Shown here: positions 23,104 through 28,935 of the stretch, in pieces
How positions within the stretch are numbered: the first letter of the stretch is position 1
How the letters are laid out: each line of letters opens with the position of its first letter
DNA from: CAYWLQ01 sp964458775
GTDB lineage: Bacteria > Myxococcota_A > Polyangia > JAAYKL01
Reading direction: 5' to 3'
DNA: 28,935 nucleotides
NCBI GenBank assembly: GCA_964458775.1
Contig: CAYWLQ010000060.1
Location: 1 to 28,935, forward strand
Notes under the pieces: generated by a model
The model's database searches: none
What the model was told of the DNA's origin: nothing
The model's input: only the letters and a program-made list of their open reading frames with translations
Program-made: the position numbers and the translations under genes

Positions 23104-24714
23104 TCACCGTATTCCGGATACTTGTCTGATGGCGGCGGGACACTCCACTTTTGAAAATTTCACTGAGGGATTGTCAGCGGTGGCAAACCACTCTACATAC
23201 CAGAGACAACCTGCCAACATTTGAGGGGAGCTGCTGAAAGCATCATTGCACATTCTTCGAGTGCAAGATGGATCGTATTCACAAGACAAGGCAAATCCTC
23301 CGTATTGTGCCCCCCAATTTGAAACATTCGGAAATTGAGTCGGACAACCTTGTGTCATTGCACCGATTCCTCCTCCCGGAACCAGAATATCAAAATGATT
23401 GGCCCCGATATCTCCGATGTTTATTACCTGCACAATCATAGATTTCCCCTGCATTCCCTTGTCTTTGAAATCTAGCTGATAACAGTCTCCGCAATTTCCA
23501 GTATTGTATGCAGCAAAACCGTATGACGCATTGGGGCCTACTTGCCATGGTGACATGTCCCAGCATTGATAACCGATAGGGCCGGCTGCCGGAGTACAAG
23601 AACTGCTTCCTGCTTCATTGATGTAATTGTTGTCTCGATCACAGATTTTAATTGTTGTTCTTCCCCATGCACAATGAGGTATGCAACAGTCCCAATATCT
23701 TGTTGTAACACCGTCTGTGCCTCCGTTTAGGGGCGGAATTACGACATCGCCGTCTGCATCACTGTCCGAATCAGCATCACTATCAGCATCGGTATCGGTG
23801 TCTGCATCTGCGTCTGCGTCAGAGTCTGCATCTGCGTCGCTTTCACCGGCGGTAATATCAATCCAATTAATATTCACATTGCCGGTTTCTTGCATAAACC
23901 TCATTTTATGTGTGCCGGCAGATATTTGAACACCGTTAACGCCGACATTACTAAATGACTGCCATCCGTCGCTGGGTGCGCTGAGAGATCCTGTAACGTT
24001 TGTTCCGTCAATAGCAATATGGAATGTTCTATTTGACTCACCGCTGGCGACACGTGCATTAATGCCAAAAATGCCTGCTCTACGAGCATTAATATTGTAC
24101 TCAAGCCACTCATTTGAAGTGGTCCATCCCACGCTACAGTTGCCGCCTTGTGGATCTTGTGTGATTTCCATATCAACGCCGTCTCCTCGGTCGCAGGCGC
24201 TGCCTTCGTTGACGTTGTCACTTTCATTAGCTGTAACATAGTTCTCTGCTTCTATGCGGGCAGGTATTGTGACATACCCTTCGACATCTGAATCGGTATC
24301 AGTGTCAGTATCAGTGTCAGTATCAGTGTCAGTATCGGTATCAGTATCAGTATCAGCATCAGTATCAGTATCAGTATCAGTATCAGTATCAGTATCAGTA
24401 TCAGCATCAGCATCGGCATCAGCATCAGTGTCAGTGTCAGTGTCAGTGTCAGCATCAGCATCAGCGTCTGCGTCAGCATCGGCATCTGTATCTGTATCCG
24501 CATCAGCATCACTGTCAGCATCAGCATCAGCATCCGTATCAGTATCCGCATCTGCATCGGTATCTGCATCGCTGTCAGCGTCAGTGTCAGAGTCGGCATC
24601 AGCATCTGTGTTTGCTGAGCTAGTATCAATTTGATTTTCATCTAACTCTTTGGAATTACTAAAACAAGAAATGACAAAACAAGATGCAAACAGTACCAAA
24701 ATCTTCTTAAACAT
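23104..24714 (-). CDS. GH45 endoglucanase lipoprotein with two Asp-rich tethers and a CBM6-like domain
   Basis: This 536-residue protein is ordered as follows. Lipoprotein signal with a good lipobox (VISC, Cys17). (D-A/T/S)n tether, residues 37-143. CBM6-type domain, about 147-288 (ARIEAENYVT ... NVNINWIDIT). Second, shorter acidic tether, 292-323. GH45 domain, about 334-536. The GH45 signature TTRYWDCCIPHCAW carries the first catalytic Asp (D342), and IGANHFDILVPGGGIG carries the second (D442). GDCYQL, ADNPSVKFSKVECP and many Cys also match fungal-type GH45. It should hydrolyse beta-1,4-glucan at the cell surface, with the CBM holding xylan or cellulose. A good AGGAG precedes the ATG. Base composition resembles the neighbours, unlike the GH43 gene. 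Confidence 0.93.
   Translation of the reverse strand: MFKKILVLFASCFVISCFSNSKELDENQIDTSSANTDADADSDTDADSDADTDADADTDTDADADADSDADADTDTDADADADADADADTDTDTDTDADADADADTDTDTDTDTDTDTDADTDTDTDTDTDTDTDTDTDTDSDVEGYVTIPARIEAENYVTANESDNVNEGSACDRGDGVDMEITQDPQGGNCSVGWTTSNEWLEYNINARRAGIFGINARVASGESNRTFHIAIDGTNVTGSLSAPSDGWQSFSNVGVNGVQISAGTHKMRFMQETGNVNINWIDITAGESDADADSDADADADTDTDADSDADSDSDADGDVVIPPLNGGTDGVTTRYWDCCIPHCAWGRTTIKICDRDNNYINEAGSSSCTPAAGPIGYQCWDMSPWQVGPNASYGFAAYNTGNCGDCYQLDFKDKGMQGKSMIVQVINIGDIGANHFDILVPGGGIGAMTQGCPTQFPNVSNWGAQYGGFALSCEYDPSCTRRMCNDAFSSSPQMLAGCLWYVEWFATADNPSVKFSKVECPAAIRQVSGIR
23746..23841 (-). repeat. Second short Asp-rich tether repeat in the GH45 gene
   Basis: About 96 bp encoding 32 residues, nearly all Asp alternating with Ala, Ser or Thr. 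It joins the CBM6-like domain to the GH45 domain. It is of the same type as the 24286-24606 tract but separately placed. Confidence 0.85.
24286..24606 (-). repeat. Repeat encoding the first (D-A/T/S)n tether of the GH45 lipoprotein
   Basis: About 320 bp of 6-bp-type repeats (GAT-ACT/GCT/AGC variants on the minus strand) encoding alternating Asp. As in the GH43 gene, codons vary while the Asp-every-second-residue pattern stays. Confidence 0.9.
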
Positions 24715-24791
24715 AATATTCTCCTAAATAACAAATAAGTTACAAACACCTTCTTTTTTTATACCTATTTTTTTCTCTTGAGAAAACCCCT

Positions 24792-24823
24792 AATTAAAAC
24801 AAATAAAAATCGGCTATTGTCAA
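24792..24823 (-). promoter_or_regulatory. Possible sigma70-type promoter of the GH45 gene
   Basis: On the minus strand a consensus TTGACA (24823-24818) is followed 17-20 nt later by weak -10 candidates (TTTTAA or TTAATT) in an A/T-rich stretch, about 80 nt before the ATG. The -35 match is perfect but the -10 is poor. Confidence 0.35.
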
Positions 24824-24854
24824 ACCATTCTTCCTTGAGTGGATTTATGAAATG

Positions 24855-24879
24855 TTTTTTGGAAAACGTTTCCATAAAA
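24855..24879. promoter_or_regulatory. Inverted repeat (GGAAA-ACG-TTTCC core) upstream of the GH45 gene, candidate operator
   Basis: TTTTTTGGAAA (24855-24865) and TTTCCATAAAA (24869-24879) are reverse complements at 10 of 11 positions, around ACG. It lies between the diguanylate cyclase stop and the GH45 promoter region, 32 bp upstream of the putative -35. There is no T-run after the stem on either strand as a terminator would need, so an operator fits better. The core is like LacI-family sites, which often control sugar genes; no such regulator is in the window. Confidence 0.4.
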
Positions 24880-24887
24880 GAATCGAT

Positions 24888-26687
24888 TTATCTTCCCAGT
24901 GATTCCACTTTATTATTCTTGATATAGGAAACCACATTTCTTCCGTTGGTTTTTGAGGTATACAATGATTTGTCGGCACTTTCAAAAATAGCCAATGATG
25001 CGGGATAGTCTTTGCTGTCCGAAATGCCTACCGAAATACAGACCTTAAGCTTTTCGTTGTCCCATTCGTATTCTGCCGCTTCAACTTCTTTTCTTATTTG
25101 GTCCATTTGGTTTATGGCTTCATCTAGAGATGTATCAGGCATTAGCACGCAAAACTCTTCTCCCCCATATCTGAATGCTTCATAATGTTTAATATTTTCA
25201 AGTTTATGAATTATTTCTGCTGTTTTTTGTAACACCAAATCTCCGGCCTTGTGACCGTATTTGTCATTAAATTTCTTAAAGTGATCAATGTCTACAATAG
25301 CAAGACAAAGCGTTTTAGACTCTTGTTCTGATTTCTCAAGAAGGTCATTCAGACGAGTTTCGAAGTGTCTGGTATTGTTAAGCCCGGTAAGCCTATCTGT
25401 TATCGATGCACTGTAAAGCCTTGCTTTGTTGAGGTTAACTGCTGCTTGTCTAGCAAGGGATAGCAGCAATTGTTCGTCATCCTCTCCAAATCTACTGAGT
25501 GGATCGATAACTGTTTCGCCGTATTCATTTCTTTTTACCTTATTGGTGAGAGTAATAACTCCTTCTACCTCGTTGCCATGGACAATCGGCACTGATAGAA
25601 TACAAAAAACAGCATGTCGTCCGACTTGCTCGATTTTTGTGCGATCATTAATTCTTACCGGAGCTCTGGTCTCCGCTGCCATACCGGCTACGCCTTCTCC
25701 TATTGCAAAGGATTTGGTTTCTAGCGTGCCGTCGTTTATTGCATTGCGTGTGGCTTCGGGAATATTTCCCCATACCACTTTTATTTCCAAACGATTGCTC
25801 TCCGGATTATATAGCATAAGGTTGGCTTTTTGAGCACTGAGCGCTTCAACCGCCGTTGATAGGGTATCTTTCATGAGTCTCTTGAAATCGTTGACATTGG
25901 AAAGCTGCTGATTGACATCATATAATGTCCTTAGATTACTGAGAATTCTTTCGTTTTTCTCATACTTTAAAGTTGAGTCTATATTGGTCGCAGCAACCGC
26001 AGCTATTTCTTCAAGAAAAGAATAGTCAGATTCGGAGATCTGGGAGCCGTCTTCACATTCCCCCAAAGTCAATATTCCCAAGACATCGGAACCTCTAATC
26101 AGCGGAACCCATACATCCGATTGAAGAGCACCTAAGTTCCATTTTTTAAAGGCCGTTTCAAAACGAGGAAGCTTGCGCATATCTCTAACTGCGAAAACAT
26201 CACCTTGATGAATTAGCTGCCAGAGCAAACCTGAGTCGTGAGGAATTTTAAACATATACAGTTCTTCCTCTACGTTACTTTTATCCCAAAACGTATCAGG
26301 AAGTCCGTAGTAACTGCGAACGCGATAAAAAATAGCGTGGGGTTCCAGGTCATCCAGTAACAAAATAGCTGAATTAATTGAAGCATATCGTTCACGACAA
26401 ACAGCCATGAATGAATCAAGAAGATTAGACAGATTCATAATCTGAGAAAATCCCTTGCCTGATTGAAGCAAAGCGCGCATCTGAAATACTCGATTGTCAA
26501 GGTTTGCTGCCTTCTCTTCAGTGTGGTGGAGTTTTACTTGTAACTCCCCAATGGTTTTCTGCTGTTCCTCCAAGAGGTTAAGCAGAACAGAAGCATCTAA
26601 TCCGCTGCTCGGTAAAGAAGCCGGTTGAGCAACTAATTCTGCAAATTCTTCTTTTGGGAAATCTTCTTCTTGAGGGTCAAAGGTCAT
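24888..26687 (-). CDS. GAF-GAF-GGDEF diguanylate cyclase
   Basis: This 599-residue cytoplasmic protein has a short coiled coil (about 35-75), a first GAF domain (about 85-240), a second GAF domain (about 255-425, with FAIGEGVAGMAAETRAPVRIND and CILSVPIVHGNEVEGVITLTNK), and a C-terminal GGDEF domain (about 428-590). The active-site loop is RYGGEEF (GGEEF at 508-512), with the metal-site Asp in DIDHFKKFND (D466), so synthesis of cyclic di-GMP from two GTP is expected. The RxxD inhibitory site is replaced by IKHY, so product inhibition through the primary I-site is unlikely. The GAF ligands are unknown. AAGGA lies about 8 nt upstream of the start. It is divergent from the pal-like gene. Confidence 0.93.
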   Translation of the reverse strand: MTFDPQEEDFPKEEFAELVAQPASLPSSGLDASVLLNLLEEQQKTIGELQVKLHHTEEKAANLDNRVFQMRALLQSGKGFSQIMNLSNLLDSFMAVCRERYASINSAILLLDDLEPHAIFYRVRSYYGLPDTFWDKSNVEEELYMFKIPHDSGLLWQLIHQGDVFAVRDMRKLPRFETAFKKWNLGALQSDVWVPLIRGSDVLGILTLGECEDGSQISESDYSFLEEIAAVAATNIDSTLKYEKNERILSNLRTLYDVNQQLSNVNDFKRLMKDTLSTAVEALSAQKANLMLYNPESNRLEIKVVWGNIPEATRNAINDGTLETKSFAIGEGVAGMAAETRAPVRINDRTKIEQVGRHAVFCILSVPIVHGNEVEGVITLTNKVKRNEYGETVIDPLSRFGEDDEQLLLSLARQAAVNLNKARLYSASITDRLTGLNNTRHFETRLNDLLEKSEQESKTLCLAIVDIDHFKKFNDKYGHKAGDLVLQKTAEIIHKLENIKHYEAFRYGGEEFCVLMPDTSLDEAINQMDQIRKEVEAAEYEWDNEKLKVCISVGISDSKDYPASLAIFESADKSLYTSKTNGRNVVSYIKNNKVESLGR

Positions 26688-26913
26688 GTCTGATCCTTTT
26701 TTGAAAATGGCAAATTCTAATAAAATGTAAAAAAGCCTTATGACAATACTAACGAATGTATCGGCACAATACTAATGTTGTTAAGTTTTTGTAGGTAAAA
26801 TGTCTTGTCGGTTATATTTCCCTAATTTTAAAACGTTAGAATAGAATTTTACATTTGAGTTTAATCGTCGGAATATGGAGAGACAACAGTTCGTTTAGAT
26901 TTGGAAAAAAATT

Positions 26914-26942
26914 TTGACATACCGACCGTATTCGGCATAGGG
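26914..26942 (+). promoter_or_regulatory. Possible promoter of the pal-cpoB pair
   Basis: A consensus -35 TTGACA (26914-26919) lies about 50 nt before the pal-like start. At 17 nt spacing the -10 would be ATAGGG, a poor match, so the call rests mainly on the -35 and position in the divergent intergenic region (26688-26966). Confidence 0.3.
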
Positions 26943-26966
26943 ATTATCTGAAATAGAGAGGCAATA

Positions 26967-27716
26967 ATGATGAAAAGGTTTGGACTGTTTGTGGCATTCG
27001 GTATTTTTGTGACATTGTTTACTATTGGTTGCAAACCAAAATATCCTTCTTGCAAAAAAGACGCGCACTGCCAAGCCGGTGAGTATTGTGTAAATAATCA
27101 ATGTCAACAGTGTAGGGACTCAGGTGATTGCGGTCCGGGTAAGGAGTGTATGCAAGGTGCTTGTAGAGATATTCCCGGTTATTGCAAAAATTCCGGAGAT
27201 TGTGCTTCGGGACAAATTTGTAGAAACAACCTATGCGGTCCATGCATGGCTAACGGAGACTGTCCTGACGGTAAGGTTTGCATGAGCGGTACTTGCGCAA
27301 AAGCGGAATGTATGACTGAAGACGATTGTCCGGCAGGATTGTCCTGTATCAATTACAGATGTCAGATTCCGGAAACTGTTACCTCGACCAGCTCAGTCTG
27401 TGACTACAATCCGATATATTTTTCGTTTGATTCATCTGATGTTGATACCGAGATGCGCAGCAATATCCAATACAATTATGATTGTTACCAAAAAAGAGGA
27501 GGCGGAAGTATTATTGTAGAAGGGCACTGCGATCCTCGGGGTACTGCCGAATATAATATGGGACTTGGTGATAGGAGAGCACGGATTGTTTCAAAAGCGC
27601 TCAACACGCTGGGAATTGAGCAATCAAATATTAGGGTTGTCTCAAAAGGAAAAGAAGAAGCAACCGGAACAGATGAAGTATCTTGGGCCAAAGACCGTAA
27701 AGCCTTAATAAAATAA
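26967..27716 (+). CDS. Pal-like OmpA-domain lipoprotein with Cys-rich (Dickkopf-like) repeats
   Basis: This 249-residue protein starts ATG-ATG; the second ATG (26970) has the better spacing from AGAGAGG. The signal ends at FTIGC (Cys22). Residues 29-133 hold about five Cys-rich repeats of the form C-x4-D/H-C-x2-G-x2-C-x4-C, like those found in many myxobacterial lipoproteins. Residues 145-249 form an OmpA/Pal domain: NPIYFSFDSSDVD, VEGHCDPRGTAEYNMGLGDRRA and KALNTLGI. The Asp and Arg (D189, R191) that bind diaminopimelate in peptidoglycan are kept. It should link the outer membrane to the cell wall. It lies 5 nt upstream of cpoB, as pal does in tol-pal clusters, but tolB and tolA are not in the window. 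Confidence 0.88.
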   Translation: MMKRFGLFVAFGIFVTLFTIGCKPKYPSCKKDAHCQAGEYCVNNQCQQCRDSGDCGPGKECMQGACRDIPGYCKNSGDCASGQICRNNLCGPCMANGDCPDGKVCMSGTCAKAECMTEDDCPAGLSCINYRCQIPETVTSTSSVCDYNPIYFSFDSSDVDTEMRSNIQYNYDCYQKRGGGSIIVEGHCDPRGTAEYNMGLGDRRARIVSKALNTLGIEQSNIRVVSKGKEEATGTDEVSWAKDRKALIK

Positions 27717-27721
27717 ATAAA

Positions 27722-28564
27722 ATGTTTAAAATTTCTATCCTACAATTAGCGTTGTTTACGATTCTCTCACTTAACACCGGATGTTTCTGGTTTACTTCTA
27801 AGAATGATGGTGAAAACCTAAAACAAGAAGTAACCAATCTTAAAGACCGGCTGACTCAGGTGGAAAGCGAACAACAGGAGAAACTTGCGAATTTTACCGC
27901 TATGATTGACAAGGCTCGCAGCGAAGTCGATAAATTGGAAAACACTTTATTACAGGCTACTAGGGTATTGACTCGTAACTCAGCAGATTTCGGCGCGGAT
28001 ATGGAAAATCTCAAAAAAAGACTCCGTGAGATAGACGGCAGTTTAGCGGAAATGCGACATGAGATGGAACAATCCATGGCACAGATAGAAAGCACCAACA
28101 AAAAAATCATAGATGTCGCATCCGCTGCCGGACTTGATATTCCTGTAGATGCTTCAAAAGTTCCCGCTGAACCTGATGTGCATTTTAAAATGATTGTTGA
28201 TTCTTTTTCAGCCGGTCGATGGGGTGAAGTTCGTTCTTTAGCTGCTTTGTTTGTAGAAAAACATCCGCGTCACAAATCTGTTGAAGATGCACAACTCTAC
28301 TCAGCAAAATCCAATATGTCTCAAAGGCGATGGTCCAGGGCTCTCGGTCCTCTTAGGACCTTTACGGAGACATATCCCAATAGTCCTAAAATGCCCGAAG
28401 CACTATATTTAATGGCCGAATGTTTTTACAACATGGGAGATTGTACTGATGCGCGTATTCTCTTGGATGCAGTAAACACAAAATACAAAGAAAGTCCCTT
28501 TGCTGAAAAGGCACGAGCTCTGGCTGAAACGATCAGAAAAAACAAGTCTCAATGCAAGTCATAA
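27722..28564 (+). CDS. cpoB: CpoB/YbgF-type Tol-Pal associated periplasmic TPR protein
   Basis: This 280-residue exported protein has a signal ending near LNTGC (possible lipoprotein, imperfect lipobox). A long coiled coil follows (about 30-130: NLKQEVTNLKDRLTQVESEQQ ... MENLKKRLREIDGSLAEMRHEMEQ). The C-terminal TPR domain (about 155-280) has the YbgF pattern: YSAKSNMSQRRWSRALGPLRTFTETYPNSPKMPEALYLMAECFYNMGDCTDARILLDAV. In E. coli CpoB ties outer-membrane constriction by Tol-Pal to septal peptidoglycan synthesis. The order pal then cpoB, 5 nt apart, is the standard one. No obvious ribosome site precedes the ATG, so translation may be coupled to pal. Confidence 0.9.
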   Translation: MFKISILQLALFTILSLNTGCFWFTSKNDGENLKQEVTNLKDRLTQVESEQQEKLANFTAMIDKARSEVDKLENTLLQATRVLTRNSADFGADMENLKKRLREIDGSLAEMRHEMEQSMAQIESTNKKIIDVASAAGLDIPVDASKVPAEPDVHFKMIVDSFSAGRWGEVRSLAALFVEKHPRHKSVEDAQLYSAKSNMSQRRWSRALGPLRTFTETYPNSPKMPEALYLMAECFYNMGDCTDARILLDAVNTKYKESPFAEKARALAETIRKNKSQCKS

Positions 28565-28783
28565 CACTGTTTCAAACATAGAATATTACATGGTAAATAC
28601 ATGTAGGACCTTTAGTTTAGTCGTTAATAAAATTAATACAATAACATGTTGAAGGGGCGGGTGTGTCGGTTGACGAGCGAGTATGTATGATTTTACGATG
28701 TTACACAGTAATGAGATTGATGCCGTCGCCGCGAAAGAGTACTTCTTAGATGGAAACTAAGCAAAGGTAACTTCTTTAATTGT
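28565..28783. other. Intergenic stretch, nothing recognised
   Basis: No reading frame with coding character, tRNA-like fold or clear terminator was found after cpoB. A locally GC-rich patch (about 28650-28735) stands out from the A/T-rich flanks but does not form a convincing structure by eye. Confidence 0.4.
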
Positions 28784-28933
28784 TTAGTCTCGATCAAATA
28801 GGTTTCTGCATTCGAAGATTTCTTGAATTTCTTTTTTTAGCAAAGTGCTTACTCTTGTTCTCTCACTTCTTTTTAGCACCGTATTTTCGTGTTTAAATAG
28901 ATAGTTTTCGAGTTTGGGTTTTTTGAGCATCAT
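28784..28933 (-). CDS. Short reading frame at the right edge, unknown (small protein or C-terminal end of a larger gene)
   Basis: On the minus strand, a frame open from the window edge ends at TAA (28784-28786). It encodes a basic, helical 49-residue sequence if it starts at the ATG at 28933 (MMLKKPKLENYLFKHENTV ... IQEIFECRNLFDRD). Only two bases lie beyond this ATG, so it cannot be told whether this is the true start or an internal Met of a longer protein. No family is recognised. Confidence 0.35.
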   Translation of the reverse strand: MMLKKPKLENYLFKHENTVLKRSERTRVSTLLKKEIQEIFECRNLFDRD

Positions 28934-28935
28934 TT

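Noticed and set aside
24252..24641. Plus-strand Ser-Val/Ser-Ala frame and minus Leu/Met/Ile-rich frame over the GH45 tether
   Set aside because: Other-frame readings of the same repeat; no start signals or domain content.
24855..24879. Intrinsic terminator of the diguanylate cyclase gene
   Set aside because: The stem is A/T-rich and on the minus strand is followed by A residues, not a T-run.

Overview
The window looks like a chromosomal segment of a Gram-negative bacterium. It carries LpxC (lipid A synthesis), a Pal/CpoB envelope pair and many lipoproteins. A CarD/CdnL-type regulator, an MJ0042 zinc-ribbon plus GYF-like sensor protein, a MopE-type metal-binding motif and Cys-rich lipoprotein repeats are all typical of Myxococcota and related 'deltaproteobacterial' lineages. 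Base composition is low in GC for that group (sampled lines are about 40-47% GC). My best inference is an uncultured, probably plant-fibre-associated, low-GC Myxococcota-like organism. No marker gene proves this. No rRNA, tRNA, CRISPR array or insertion sequence was seen.

Layout. 1-1945 (minus): 5' part of a GT-C membrane glycosyltransferase that runs off the left edge. 2210-6557 (plus): NIF3-family protein, tandem-parvulin lipoprotein, TlpA-like lipoprotein without a CXXC, and a membrane sulfatase-superfamily enzyme; the last three are tightly spaced. 6696-7397 (minus): a double zinc-ribbon protein with six YRxPxF repeats. 7523-8879 (plus): a small membrane-anchored coiled-coil protein and a Gfo/Idh/MocA oxidoreductase, followed by a compact, GC-rich structured element (8878-8989) and a rhomboid protease (9121-9750). 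9717-12476 (minus): a three-module flavoprotein (carotenoid-desaturase-like, ferredoxin reductase, 2Fe-2S ferredoxin). It is divergent from a Coa1-like membrane protein (12811-13785), and a cluster of dyad and direct repeats lies between them.

13803-16037 is the accessory core. A GH43 glycosidase lipoprotein with a long Asp-Ala/Asp-Thr tether is flanked by two 89-bp GC-rich direct repeats (81/89 identical), plus a 31-bp partial third copy that overlaps the lpxC stop codon. The catalytic part of the gene is far richer in GC than its surroundings, so it is probably foreign DNA. 16033-21068 (minus): lpxC, sppA and a zinc-ribbon/GYF/TPR protein in one probable operon. 21272-21769 (plus): CarD-type regulator. 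21791-22859 (minus): acyl carrier protein overlapping mazG. 23104-24714 (minus): a lipoprotein with an acidic tether, CBM6-like domain, second acidic tether and GH45 endoglucanase. GH45 is rare in bacteria. 24888-26687 (minus): GAF-GAF-GGDEF diguanylate cyclase. 26967-28564 (plus): Pal-like lipoprotein with Cys-rich repeats, then CpoB/YbgF. A short reading frame enters from the right edge.

The most notable theme is two unrelated plant-polysaccharide enzymes (GH43 and GH45) built on the same plan: lipoprotein signal, long (D-A/T/S)n tether, catalytic module. This suggests a surface-display format into which foreign catalytic domains are plugged. In the GH43 case the repeats and the composition break record the likely acquisition.
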